From assembly GCF_051014685.1 (NCBI RefSeq), contig NW_027478389.1:1054001-1118000 (forward strand): a stretch of 64,000 bases of DNA. The letters are read 5' to 3'. This document shows positions 37,595-50,374 of this stretch, in pieces. The notes under the pieces were generated by a model. It was not told where the DNA came from, made no database searches, and saw only the letters and a program-made list of their open reading frames with translations. The translations under genes were made by a program, and so were the position numbers. Each line of letters starts with the position of its first letter. Position 1 is the stretch's first letter. The stretch is from Ptiloglossa arizonensis. Its lineage: Eukaryota; Arthropoda; Insecta; Hymenoptera; Colletidae.

Positions 37595-40500
37595 ATACCG
37601 TTGTGATCGGGCGAGTTTCTGCTTTCAGATGCAATAGGAAATTCTCGAGTTCGTCAATCCGTTCGCGAGATATGGGAGTTTGAAGTTAAGGAATGGTTGA
37701 GAAACCATCAAAATTTTCGCAAGTCTGATACTCGAAACCAATAACTAGAAAGGCCTAGGGGAAAAATACACATACTGTTGTAATCGGGCGAGTTTCTACT
37801 TCCACATGCAACAGGAATTTCTCGAGTTCGTCAATCCGTTCGCGAGATATGGAAGTTTGAAGTTAAGGAATGCTTGAGAAACCATCAAAATTTTCGCTGG
37901 TCTGATACTCGAAACCAATTACTACAATGGCCTAGGGGGAAAATACACTTACCGTTGTAATCGGGCGCGTTTCTACTTTCAGATGCAACAGGAATTTCTC
38001 GAGTTCGTCAATCCGTTCGCGAGATATGGGAGTTTGAAGTTAAGGAATGGTTGGGAAACCATCAAAATTTTCGCAAGTCTGATACTCGAAACCAATAACT
38101 ACAAAGGCCTATGGGGAAAACACACATATCTTTGTAATCGGGCGAGTTTCTGCTTTCAGATGCAATAGGAAATTCTCGAGTTCGTCAATCCGTTCGCGAG
38201 ATATGGGAGTTTGAAGTTAAGGAATGGTTGAGAAACCATCAAAATTTTCGCAAGTCTGATACTCGAAACCAATAACTACAATGGCCTAGGGGAAAAATAC
38301 ACATACCGTTGTAATCGGGCGAGTTTCTGCTTTCAGATGCAATTGGAAATTCTCGAGTTCGTCAATCCGTTCGCGAGGTATGGGAGTTTGAAGTTAAGGA
38401 ATGGTTGAGAAACCATCAAAATTTTCGCAAGTCTGATACTCGAAACCAATAACTAGAAAGGCCTAGGGGAAAAATACACATACTGTTGTAATCGGGCGAG
38501 TTTCTACTTCCACATGCAACAGAAATTTCTCGAGTTCGTCAATCCGTTCGCGAGATATGGAAGTTTGAAGTTAAGGAATGCTTGAGAAACCATCAAAATT
38601 TTCGCTGGTCTGATACTCGAAACCAATAACTAGAAAGGCCTAGGGGAAAAATACACATACTGTTGTAATCGGGCGAGTTTCTACTTCCACATGCAACAGG
38701 AATTTCTCGAGTTCGTCAATCCGTTCGCGAGATATGGGAGTTTGAAGTTAAGGAATGGTTGGGAAACCATCAAAATTTTCGCAAGTCTGATACTCGAAAC
38801 CAATAACTACAAAGGCCTATGGGGAAAACACACATATCTTTGTAATCGGGCGAGTTTCTGCTTTCAGATGCAATAGGAAATTCTCGAGTTCGTCAATCCG
38901 TTCGCGAGATATGGGAGTTTGAAGTTAAGGAATGGTTGAGAAACCATCAAAATTTTCGCAAGTCTGATACTCGAAACCAATAACTACAATGGCCTAGGGG
39001 AAAAATACACATACCGTTGTAATCGGGCGAGTTTCTGCTTTCAGATGCAATTGGAAATTCTCGAGTTCGTCAATCCGTTCGCGAGGTATGGGAGTTTGAA
39101 GTTAAGGAATGGTTGAGAAACCATCAAAATTTTCGCAAGTCTGATACTCGAAACCAATAACTAGAAAGGCCTAGGGGAAAAATACACATACTGTTGTAAT
39201 CGGGCGAGTTTCTACTTCCACATGCAACAGAAATTTCTCGAGTTCGTCAATCCGTTCGCGAGATATGGAAGTTTGAAGTTAAGGAATGCTTGAGAAACCA
39301 TCAAAATTTTCGCTGGTCTGATACTCGAAACCAATTACTACAATGGCCTAGGGGAAAATTACACGTACCGTTGTAATCGGGCGCGTTTCTACTTTCAGAT
39401 GCAACAGGAATTTCTCGAGTTCGTCAATCCGTTCGCGAGATATGGGAGTTTGAAGCTAAGGAACGGTTGAGAAACCATCAAAATTTTCGCAAGTCTGTTA
39501 CTCGAAACCAATAACAACAAAGGCCTAGGGGAAAAATACACATACCGTTGTAATCGGGCGAGTTTCTACTTCCACATGCAACAGGAATTTCTCGAGTTCG
39601 TCCATCCGTTCGCGAGATATGGGAGTTTGAAGTTAAGGAATGCTTGAGAAACCATCAAAATTTTCGCTGGTCTGATACTCGAAACCAATTACTACAATGG
39701 CCTAGGGGAAAATTACACGTACCGTTGTAATCGGGCGCGTTTCTACTTTCAGATGCAACAGGAATTTCTCGAGTTCGTCAATCCGTTCGCGAGATATGGG
39801 AGTTTGAAGTTAAGGAATGGTTGAGAAACCATCAAAATTTTCGCAAGTCTGATACTCGAAACCAATAACTACAAAGGCCTATGGGGAAAACACACATATC
39901 TTTGTAATCGGGCGAGGTTCTGCTTTCAGATGCAATAGGAAATTCTCGAGTTCGTCAATCCGTTCGCGAGATATGGGAGTTTGAAGTTAAGGAATGGTTG
40001 AGAAACCATCAAAATTTTCGCAAGTCTGATACTCGAAACCAATAACTGGAAAGGCCTAGGGGTAAAGTACACATACCGTTGTAATCGGGCGTGGTTCTAC
40101 TTTCAGATGCAACGGGAATTTCTCGAGTTCGTCAATCCGTTCGCGAGATATGGAAGTTTGAAGTTAAGGAATGCTTGAGAAATCATCAAATTTTTCGCTG
40201 GTCTGATACTCGAATCCAATAACTACAATGGCCTAGGGGAAAAATACATATACCGTTGTAATCGGGCGAGTTTCTACTTTCAGATGCAACAGGAATTTCT
40301 CGAGTTCGTTAATCCGTTCGCGGGATATGGGAATTTGAAGTTAAGGAACGTTGAGAAACCATCAAAATTTTCGCTGGTCTGATACTCGAAACCAATAACT
40401 GGAATGGCCTAGTGGAAAAGTACACACACCATTGCAATCGGTCGAGTTTCTACTTTCAGACGCAACAGGAATTTCTCGAGTTCGTCAATCCGTTCGCGAG

Positions 40501-40866
40501 ATATGGGAGTTTGAAATAAAGGAATGGTTGAGAAACCATCAAAATTTTCGCAAGTCTGATACGCGAAACCAATAACTACAATGGCCTAGGGGAAAAATAC
40601 ACATACCGTTGTAATCGGGCGAGTTTCTGCATTCAGATGCAATAGGAAATTCTCGAGTTCGTCAATCCGTTCGCGAGATATGGGAGTTTGAAGTTAAGGA
40701 ATGGTTGAGAAACCATCAAAATTTTCGCAAGTCTGATACTCGAAACCAATAACTACCACGGCCCAGGGCAAAAATACACATACCGTTGTAATCGGGCGAG
40801 TTTCTGCTTTCAGATGCAATAGGAAATTCCCGAGTTCGTCAATCCGTTCTCGAGATATGGGAGTTG
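37247..40866 (+). repeat. Long-HOR unit C, first part
   Basis: The start follows unit B but lacks the monomer with CTTTCATATGC, so the offset from B drops from 9553 to 9376. A 708-bp step (37,983 to 38,691, 4 x 177) duplicates four monomers. Later markers (GTTACTCG, ATTACACG, GGGTAAAG, CCTAGTGG, GATACGCG, CCACGG) recur in the expected order up to the patch at 40,867. A one-base deletion lies near 40,349 (GGAACGTTGAG). Confidence 0.8.
37983..39398 (+). repeat. 708-bp (4 x 177) tandem duplication in unit C
   Basis: An identical 61-codon shadow frame and the GGTTGGGAAACC mark recur at 37,983 and 38,691. The second copy begins in a hybrid monomer (38,629-38,760) that joins the ACTAGAAAGG / ACTGTTG left part to the GGTTGGGAAACC right part. 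Confidence 0.82.
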
Positions 40867-41139
40867 GAAGTTAAGGAATGGTTGAGAAACCATCTAAATT
40901 TTCGCTGGTCTGATACTCGAAACCAACAACTGGAATGCCCTAGGGGAAAAGTACACACACCTTTGTAATCGGGCGAGTTTCTGCTATCAGATGCAATAGG
41001 AAATTCTCGAGTTCGTCAATCCGTTCGCGAGATATGGAAGTGTGAATATAAGGAATGGTTGAGAAACCATCATAATTTTCGCAAGTCTGATACTCGAAAC
41101 CAATAACTACAAAGGCCTAGGAGAAAAATACACATACCG
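40867..41139 (+). repeat. Short patch of Block V sequence inside Block III
   Basis: From between 40,866 and 40,890 to between 41,122 and 41,139 the sequence matches 50,953-51,225 with no difference I can find, at offset 10,086. Rare marks shared are CCATCTAAATTTTCG, AATGCCCTAGG, CACACCTTTG, GCTATCAG, GTGTGAATATAAGG, CATCATAATTTTC and CCTAGGAGAAAAA. Sister positions in units A and B have instead AAATCATCAAAGTTTTCGC and so on. The flanks are normal Block III monomers. Confidence 0.87.
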
Positions 41140-43330
41140 ATGTGATCGGGCGAGTTTCTGCTTTCAGATGCAATAGGAAATTCTCGAGTTCGTCAATCCG
41201 TTCGCGAGATATGGGAGTTTGAAGTTAAGGAATGGTTGAGAAACCATCAAAATTTTCGCAAGTCTGATACTCGAAACCAATAACTGGAATGGCCTAGGGG
41301 AAAAATACACATACCGTTGTGATCGGGCGTGTTTCTGCTTTCAGATGCAATAGGAAATTCTCGAGTTCGTCAATCCGTTCGCGAGATATGGAAGTTTGAA
41401 GTTAAGGAATGCTTGAGAAACCATCAAAATTTTCGCAGGTCTGATACTCGAAACCAATTACTACAATGGCCTAGGGGAAAAATACACATACCGTTGTAAT
41501 CGGGCGCGTTTCTACTTTCAGATGCAACAGGAATTTCTCGAGTTCGTCAATCCGTTCGCGAGGTATGGGAGTTTGAAATTTAGGAATGGTTGAGAAACCA
41601 TCAAAATTTTCGCAAGTCTGATACTCGAAACCAATAACTACAAAGGCCTATGGGGAAAACACACATATCTTTGTAATCGGGCGAGTTTCTGCTTTCAGAT
41701 GCAATAGGAAATTCTCGAGTTCGTCAATCCGTTCGCGAGATATGGGAGTTTGAAGTTAAGGAATGGTTGAGAAACCATCAAAATTTTCGCAAGTCTGATA
41801 CTCGAAACCAATAACTACAATGGCCTAGGGGAAAAATACACATACCGTTGTGATCGGGCGTGTTTCTGCTTTCAGATGCAATAGGAAATTCTCGAGTTCG
41901 TCAATCCGTTCGCGAGATATGGAAGTTTGAAGTTAAGGAATGCTTGAGAAACCATCAAAATTTTCGCTGGTCTGATACTCGAAACCAATTACTACAATGG
42001 CCTAGGGGAAAAATACACATACCGTTGTAATCGGGCGCGTTTCTACTTTCAGATGCAACAGGAATTTCTCGAGTTCGTCAATCCGTTCGCGAGATATGGG
42101 AGTTTGAAGTTAAGGAATGGTTGAGAAACCATCAAAATTTTCGCAAGTCTGATACTCGAAACCAATAACTACAAAGGCCTATGGGGAAAACACACATATC
42201 TTTGTAATCGGGCGAGTTTCTGCTTTCAGATGCAATAGGTAATTCTCGAGTTCGTCAATCCGTTCGCGAGATATGGGAGTTTGAAGTTAAGGAATGGTTG
42301 AGAAACCATCAAAATTTTCGCAAGTCTGATACTCGAAACCAATAACAACAATGGCCTAGGGGAAAAATACACATACCGCTGTGATCGGGCGAGTTTCTGC
42401 TTTCAGATGCAATAGGAATTTCTCGAGTTCGTCAATCCGTTCGCGATATATGGGAGTTTGAAATAAAGGAATGGTTGAGAAACCATCAAAATTTTCGCAA
42501 GTCTGATACGCGAAACCAATAACTACAATGGCCTAGGGGAAAAATTCACATACCGTTGTAATCGGGCGAGTTTCTGCATTCAGATGCAATAGGAAATTCT
42601 CGAGTTCGTCAATCCGTTCGCGAGATATGGGAGTTTGAAGTTAAGGAATGGTTGAGAAACCATCAAAATTTTCGCAATTCTGATACTCGAAACCAATAAA
42701 TACAAATGCCTAGGGTAAAGATACACATACCACTTGATCGGGCGAGATTCTACTTTCACATGCAACAGGAATTTCTCGAGTTCGTCAATGCGTTCGCGAG
42801 ATATGGGAGTTTGAAGTTAAGGAATGGTTGAGAAATCATCAAAATTTTCGCAAGTCTGATACTCGAAACCAATAACTGGAATGGGCTAGGGGTAAAGTAC
42901 ACATACCGTTGTAATCGGGCGAGGTCCTACTTTCAAATGCAACGGGAATTTCTCGAGTTCGGTAATCCGTTCGCGAGATATGGAAGTTTGAAGTTAAGGA
43001 ATGCTTGAGAAATCATCAAAATTTTCGCTGGTCTGATACTCGAATCCAATAAGTACAATGGCCTAGGGGAAAAATACATATACCTTTGTAATCGGGCGAG
43101 TTTCTACTTTCAGATGCAAGAGGAATTTCTCGAGTTCGTCAATCCGTTCGCGGGATATGGGAATTTGAAGTTAAGGAATGGTTGAGAAACCATCAAAATT
43201 TTCGCAAGTCTGATACTCGAAATCAATAACTACTATGGCCTAGGGGAAAAATACACTTACCGTTGTAATCGGGCGAGTTTCTGCTTTCAGATGCAATAGG
43301 AAATTCTCGAGTTCGTCAATCCGTTCGCGA
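41140..43330 (+). repeat. Long-HOR unit C, resumed
   Basis: After the patch the order of units A and B resumes at the ACCGATGTGATC monomer. It passes the CACTTGATC marker at 42,732 and GGGCTAGGGG near 42,886. Near 43,330 GCGAGGTATGGG marks a switch back to the order seen at about 39,084 (offset about 4246, 24 monomers). Confidence 0.77.
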
Positions 43331-45820
43331 GGTATGGGAGTTTGAAGTTAAGGAATGGTTGAGAAACCATCAAAATTTTCGCAAGTCTGATACTCGAAAC
43401 CAATAACTAGAAAGGCCTAGGGGAAAAATACACATACTGTTGTAATCGGGCGAGTTTCTACTTCCACATGCAACAGAAATTTCTCGAGTTCGTCAATCCG
43501 TTCGCGAGATATGGAAGTTTGAAGTTAAGGAATGCTTGAGAAACCATCAAAATTTTCGCTGGTCTGATACTCGAAACCAATTACTACAATGGCCTAGGGG
43601 AAAATTACACGTACCGTTGTAATCGGGCGCGTTTCTACTTTCAGATGCAACAGGAATTTCTCGAGTTCGTCAATCCGTTCGCGAGATATGGGAGTTTGAA
43701 GTTAAGGAATGGTTGAGAAACCATCAAAATTTTCGCAAGTCTGATACTCGAAACCAATAACTACAAAGGCCTATGGGGAAAACACACATATCTTTGTAAT
43801 CGGGCGAGGTTCTGCTTTCAGATGCAATAGGAAATTCTCGAGTTCGTCAATCCGTTCGCGAGATATGGGAGTTTGAAGTTAAGGAATGGTTGAGAAACCA
43901 TCAAAATTTTCGCAAGTCTGATACTCGAAACCAATAACTGGAATGGCCTAGGGGAAAGTACACATACCGTTGTAATCGGGCGACTTTCTACTTTCACATG
44001 CAACAGGATCATCTCGAGTTCGTCAATCCGTTCGCGAGATATGGGAGTTTGAAGTTAAGGAATGGTTGAGAAACCATCAAAATTTTCGCAAGTCTGATAC
44101 TCGAAACCAATAACTACCACGGCCCAGGGCAAAAATACACATACCGTTGTAATCGGGCGAGTTTCTGCTTTCAGATGCAATAGGAAATTCCCGAGTTCGG
44201 CAATCCGTTCTCGAGATATGGGAGTTGGAAATTAAGGAATGGTTGAGAAATCATCAAAGTTTTCGCAAGTCTGATACTCGAAACCAATAACTACAAAGGC
44301 CAAGGGGAAAAATACACATACCGTTGTAATCGGGCGAGTTTCTACTTCCACATGCAACAGGAATTTCTCGAGTTCGTCCATCCGTTCGCGAGATATGGGA
44401 GTTTGAAGTTAAGGAATGCTTGAGAAACCATCAAAATTTTCGCTGGTCTGATACTCGAAACCAATTACTACAATGGCCTAGGGGAAAATTACACGTACCG
44501 TTGTAATCGGGCGCGTTTCTACTTTCAGATGCAACAGGAATTTCTCGAGTTCGTCAATCCGTTCGCGAGATATGGGAGTTTGAAGTTAAGGAATGGTTGA
44601 GAAACCATCAAAATTTTCGCAAGTCTGATACTCGAAACCAATAACTACAAAGGCCTATGGGGAAAACACACATATCTTTGTAATCGGGCGAGGTTCTGCT
44701 TTCAGATGCAATAGGAAATTCTCGAGTTCGTCAATCCGTTCGCGAGATATGGGAGTTTGAAGTTAAGGAATGGTTGAGAAACCATCAAAATTTTCGCAAG
44801 TCTGATACTCGAAACCAATAACTGGAAAGGCCTAGGGGTAAAGTACACATACCGTTGTAATCGGGCGAGGTTCTACTTTCAGATGCAACGGGAATTTCTC
44901 GAGTTCGTCAATCCGTTCGCGAGATATGGAAGTTTGAAGTTAAGGAATGCTTGAGAAATCATCAAAATTTTCGCTGGTCTGATACTCGAATCCAATAACT
45001 ACAATGGCCTAGGGGAAAAATACATATACCGTTGTAATCGGGCGAGTTTCTACTTTCAGATGCAACAGGAATTTCTCGAGTTCGTTAATCCGTTCGCGGG
45101 ATATGGGAATTTGAAGTTAAGGAATGGTTGAGAAACCATCAAAATTTTCGCTGGTCTGATACTCGAAACCAATAACTGGAATGGCCTAGTGGAAAAGTAC
45201 ACACACCATTGCAATCGGGCAAGTTTCTACTTTCAGACGCAACAGGAATTTCTCGAGTTCGTCAATCCGTTCGCGAGATATGGGAGTTTGAAATAAAGGA
45301 ATGGTTGAGAAACCATCAAAATTTTCGCAAGTCTGATACGCGAAACCAATAACTACAATGGCCTAGGGGAAAAATACACATACCGTTGTAATCGGGCGAG
45401 TTTCTGCATTCAGATGCAATAGGAAATTCTCGAGTTCGTCAATCCGTTCGCGAGATATGGGAGTTTGAAATTAAGGAATGGTTGAGAAACAATTAAAATT
45501 TTCGCAAGTCTGATACTCGAAACCAATAACTATCACGGCCCAGGGCAAAAATACACATACCGTTGTAATCGGGCGAGTTTCTGCTTTCAGATGCAATAGG
45601 AAATTCCCGAGTTCGTCAATCCGTTCTCGAGATATGGGAGTTGGAAGTTAAGGAATGGTTGAGAAATCATCAAAGTTTTCGCAAGTCTGATACTCGAATC
45701 CAATAACTACACTGGCCTAGACCAAAAATACACATACCGTTGTAATCGGGCGAGTTTCTACTTTCAGATGCAACAGGAATTTCTCGAGTTCGTCAATCCG
45801 TTCGCGAGATATGGGAGTTT

Positions 45821-47059
45821 GAAGCTAAGGAACGGTTGAGAAACCATCAAAATTTTCGCAAGTCTGTTACTCGAAACCAATAACTACAAAGGCCTAGGGG
45901 AAAAATACACATACCGTTGTAATCGGGCGAGTTTCTACTTCTACATGCAACAGGAAATTCTCGAGTTCGTCAATCCGTTCGCGAGATATGGGAGTTTGAA
46001 GTTAAGGAATGGTTGAGAAACCATCAAAATTTTCGCAAGTCTGATACTCGAAACCAATAACTGGAATTGCCTAGGGGAAAAATACACATACTGTTGTAAT
46101 CGGGCGAGTTTCTACTTCCACATGCAACAGGAATTTCTCGAGTTCGTCAATCCGTTCGCGAGATATGGAAGTTTGAAGTTAAGGAATGCTTGAAAAACCA
46201 TCAAAATTTTCGCTGGTCTGACACTCGAAACCAATTACTACAATGGCCTAGGGGAAAAATACACATACCGTTGTGATCGGGCGAGTTTCTGCTTTCAGAT
46301 GCAATAGGAAATTCTCGAGTTCGTCAATCCGTTCGCGAGATATGGGAGTTTGAAGTTAAGGAATGGTTGAGAAACCATCAAAATTTTCGCAAGTCTGATA
46401 CTCGAAATCAATAACTACTATGGCCTAGGGGAAAAGTACACTTACCGTTGTAATCGGGCGAGTTTCTGTTTTCAGATGCAATAGGAAATTCTCGAGTTCG
46501 TCAATCCGTTCGCGAGATATGGGAGTTTGAAGTTAAGGAATGGTTGAGAAACCATCAAAATTTTCGCAAGTCTGATACTCGAAACCAATAACTGGAATGG
46601 CCTAGGGGAAAAGTACACATACCGTTGTAATCGGGCGACTTTCTACTTTCACATGCAACAGGAATATCTCGAGTTCGTCAATCCGTTCGCGAGATATGGG
46701 AGTTTGAAGTTAAGGAATGGTTGAGAAACCATCAAAATTTTCGCAAGTCTGATACTCGAAACCAATAACTACAATGGCCTAGGGGAAAAATACACATACC
46801 GTTGTGATCGGGCGTGTTTCTGCTTTCAGATGCAATAGGAAATTCTCGAGTTCGTCAATCCGTTCGCGAGATATGGAAGTTTGAAGTTAAGGAATGCTTG
46901 AGAAACCATCAAAATTTTCGCAGGTCTGATACTCGAAACCAATTACTACAATGGCCTAGGGGAAAAATACACATACCGTTGTAATCGGGCGCGTTTCTAC
47001 TTTCAGATGCAACAGGAATTTCTCGAGTTCGTCAATCCGTTCGCGAGATATGGGAGTTT
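45821..47059 (+). repeat. 1239-bp (7 x 177) repeat, copy 1
   Basis: GAAGCTAAGGAACGG begins the copy and recurs at 47,060. The unit includes the CTACTTCTACATGC, ATTGCCTAGG, CTTACC and ACTTTCTACTTTCACATGCAACAGGAATATC marks in order. Confidence 0.82.
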
Positions 47060-48121
47060 GAAGCTAAGGAACGGTTGAGAAACCATCAAAATTTTCGCAA
47101 GTCTGTTACTCGAAACCAATAACTACAAAGGCCTAGGGGAAAAATACACATACCGTTGTAATGGGGCGAGTTTCTACTTCCACATGCAACAGGAAATTCT
47201 CGAGTTCGTCAATCCGTTCGCGAGATATGGGAGTTTGAAGTTAAGGAATGGTTGAGAAACCATCAAAATTTTCGCAAGTCTGATACTCGAAACCAATAAC
47301 TGGAATTGCCTAGGGGAAAAATACACATACTGTTGTAATCGGGCGAGTTTCTACTTCCACATGCAACAGGAATTTCTCGAGTTCGTCAATCCGTTCGCGA
47401 GATATGGAAGTTTGAAGTTAAGGAATGCTTGAAAAACCATCAAAATTTTCGCTGGTCTGATACTCGAAACCAATTACTACAATGGCCTAGGGGAAAAATA
47501 CACATACCGTTGTGATCGAGCGAGTTTCTGCTTTCAGATGCAATAGGAAATTCTCGAGTTCGTCAATCCGTTCGCGAGATATGGGAGTTTGAAGTTAAGG
47601 AATGGTTGAGAAACCATCAAAATTTTCGCAAGTCTGATACTCGAAACCAATAACTGGAATGGCCTAGGGGAAAAGTACACATACCGTTGTAATCGGGCGA
47701 CTTTCTACTTTCACATGCAACAGGAATATCTCGAGTTCGTCAATCCGTTCGCGAGATATGGGAGTTTGAAGTTAAGGAATGGTTGAGAAACCATCAAAAT
47801 TTTCGCAAGTCTGATACTCGAAACCAATAACTACAATGGCCTAGGGGAAAAATACACATACCGTTGTGATCGGGCGTGTTTCTGCTTTCAGATGCAATAG
47901 GAAATTCTCGAGTTCGTCAATCCGTTCGCGAGATATGGAAGTTTGAAGTTAAGGAATGCTTGAGAAACCATCAAAATTTTCGCAGGTCTGATACTCGAAA
48001 CCAATTACTACAATGGCCTAGGGGAAAAATACACATACCGTTGTAATCGGGCGCGTTTCTACTTTCAGATGCAACAGGAATTTCTCGAGTTCGTCAATCC
48101 GTTCGCGAGATATGGGAGTTT
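47060..48121 (+). repeat. Second copy of the 1239-bp repeat, one monomer shorter (1062 bp)
   Basis: The copy follows copy 1 at offset 1239 to about 47,640 and then at offset 1062. The missing monomer is the one with ACTTACCGTTGTAATC and CTGTTTTCAG (46,38x-46,56x in copy 1). Confidence 0.8.
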
Positions 48122-49009
48122 GAAGTTAAGGAATGGTTGAGAAACCATCAAAATTTTCGCAAGTCTGATACTCGAAACCAATTACTACAATGGCCTATGG
48201 GGAAAACACACATATCTTTGTAATCGGGCGCGTATCTACTTTCAGATGCAACAAGAATTTCTCGAGTTCGTCAATCCGTTCGCAAGATATGGCAGTTTGA
48301 AGTTAAGGAATGGTTGAGAAACCATCAAAATTTTCGCAAGTCTGATACTCGAAACCAATAACTACAAAGGCCTATGGGGAAAACACACATATCTTTGTAA
48401 TCGGGCGAGTTACTGCTTTCAGATGCAATAGGTAATTCTCGAGTTCGTCAATCCGTTCGCGAGATATGGGAGTTTGAAGTTAAGGAATGGTTGAGAAACC
48501 ATCAAAATTTTCGCAAGTCTGATACTCGAAACCAATAACTACAATGGCCTAGGGGAAAAATACACATACCGCTGTGATCGGGCGAGTTTCTGCTTTCAGA
48601 TGCAATAGGAAATTCTCGAGTTCGTCAATCCGTTCGCGAGATATGGGAGTTTGAAGTTAAGGAATGTTTGAGAAACCATCAAAATTTTCGCAAGTCTGAT
48701 ACTCGAAACCAATAACTACAAAGGCCTATGGGGAAAACACACATATCTTTGTAATCGGGCGAGTTTCTGCTTTCAGATGCAATAGGAAATTCTCGAGTTC
48801 GTCAATCCGTTCGCGAGATATGGGAGTTTGAAGTTAAGGAATGGTTGAGAAACCATCAAAATTTTCGCAAGTCTGATACTCGAAACCAATAACTACAAAT
48901 GCCTAGGGGAAAGATACACATACCATTTGATCGGGCGAGATTCTACTTTCACATGCAACAGGAATTTCTCGAGTTCGTCAATGCGTTCGCAAGATATGGG
49001 AGTTTTAAG

Positions 49010-49902
49010 TTAAGGAATGGTTGAGAAATCATCAAAATTTTCGCAAGTCTGATACTCGAATCCCATAACTACTATGGCCTTAGGCAAAAATACACATACC
49101 GTTGTAATCGGGCGAGATTCTGCTTTCAGATGCAATAGGAAATTCTCGAGTTCGTCAATCCGTTCGCGAGATATGGAAGTGTGAATATAAGGAATGGTTG
49201 AGAAACCATCATAATTTTCGCAAGTCTGATACTCGAAACCAATAACTACAAAGCCCTAGGAGAAAAATACACATACCGTTGTAATCGGGCGACTTTCTAC
49301 TTTCACATGCAATAGGAAATTCTCGAGTTGGTCAATCCGTTCGCGAGATATGGAAGTGTGAAATTAAGGAATGGTTGAGAAACCATCAAAATTTTCGCAA
49401 GTCTGATACTCGAAACCAATAACTGGAATGGCCTAGGGGAAAAGTACACATACCGTTGCAATCGGGCGACTTTCTACTTTCACATGCAACAGGAATTTCT
49501 CGAGTTCGTCAATCCGTTCGCGAGATATGGGAGTTTGAAGTTAAGGAATGGTTGAGAAACCATCAAAATTTTCGCAAGTCTGATACTCGAAACCAATAAC
49601 TACAAATGCCTAGGGAAAAAATACACATACCATTGTAATCGGTCGAGATTCTACTTTCACATGCAACAGGAATTTCTCGAGTTCGTGAATGCGTTCGCGA
49701 GATATGGGAGTTTGAAGTTAAGGAATGCTTGAGAAATCATCCAAATTTTCGCAAGTCTGATACTCGAATCCAATATCTACTATGGCCTTGGGCAAAAATA
49801 CACATACCGTTGTAATCGGGCGAGATTCTGCTTTCAGATGCAATAGGAAATTCTCGAGTTCGTCAATCCGTTCGCTTGATATGGAAGTGTGAAAATAAGG
49901 AA
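49010..49902 (+). repeat. 16-monomer-spaced duplicate, copy 1 (~893 bp)
   Basis: The segment recurs at 51,842-52,734, an offset of 2832 (exactly 16 x 177). It ends where copy 1 has AATGCTTGAG and copy 2 AATGGTTGAG with CATCATAATTTT. Confidence 0.85.
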
Positions 49903-50280
49903 TGCTTGAGAAACCATCAAAATTTTCGCTGGTCTGATACTCGAAACCAACAACTGGAATGGCCTAGGGGAAAAGTACACACACCGTTGTAATCGGGCGA
50001 GTTTCTACTTTCAGATGCAACAGGAATTTCTCGAGTTCGTCAATCCGTTCGCGAGATGTGGGAGTTTGAAGTTAAGGAATGGTTGAGAAACCATCACAAT
50101 TTTCGCATGTCTGATACTCAAAATCAATAAATACTGTGGCCTAGGGGGAAAATATACATACCGTTGTAATCGGGCGAGTTTCTGCTTTCAGATGCAATAG
50201 GAAATTCTCGAGTTCGTCAATCCGTTCGCGAGATATGGGAGTTTGAAGTTAAGGAATGGTTGAGAAACCATCAAAATTTT
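49690..50280 (+). repeat. 25-monomer-spaced duplicate, copy 1
   Basis: GCGAGATGTGGGAG with CATCACAATTTTCGCATG and ACTCAAAATCAATAAATAC recurs at offset 4425 (exactly 25 x 177), about 54,115-54,705. A short internal stretch near 49,875-49,900 differs between the copies, so the segment is itself mosaic. Confidence 0.75.
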
Positions 50281-50374
50281 CGCAAGTCTGTTACTCGAAA
50301 CCAATAACTACAAATGCCTAGGGGAAAAATACACATACCAAAATGATCGGGCGAGATACTACTTTCACATGCAA

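Larger units (their letters stand above)
13541..43330 (+). repeat. Block III: very long higher-order repeat (36-54 monomers per unit)
   Basis: Sets of ordered variant monomers recur at offsets of 6370, 7783 and 9553 bp. These are anchored on a monomer in which CACTTGATCGGG replaces CGTTGTAATCGGG (13,541; 19,911; 27,694; 37,247). The same marker also occurs inside units (17,965; 25,395; 26,633; 33,711; 34,772; 35,479; 36,540; 42,732), where it belongs to nested duplications. Units differ in length by whole monomers, so the HOR has been resized by in-register exchange. No coding sequence is seen. Confidence 0.87.
43330..49009 (+). repeat. Block IV: mosaic satellite region
   Basis: Block III modules appear in new order. 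The ATCTTTG...GCGAGGTTC monomer occurs at 43,800 and 44,684, five monomers apart. The monomer near 44,190 has the rare TTCGGCAATCCG also found at 9166. A 7-monomer step (45,821 to 47,060, 1239 bp) becomes a 6-monomer step (46,621 to 47,683, 1062 bp), so the second copy lacks one monomer. Towards the end, Block V-type and Block III-type monomers mix. No gene is present. Confidence 0.78.

Noticed and set aside
13389..44012. Recurrent 61- to 107-codon frames on both strands, such as 14,454-14,639 (+), 25,773-26,066 (-) and 34,089-34,412 (-)
   Set aside because: The same repeat sequence is open on both strands, and single-base indels between copies are not compensated. Longer frames arise only where a stop in one monomer is mutated.
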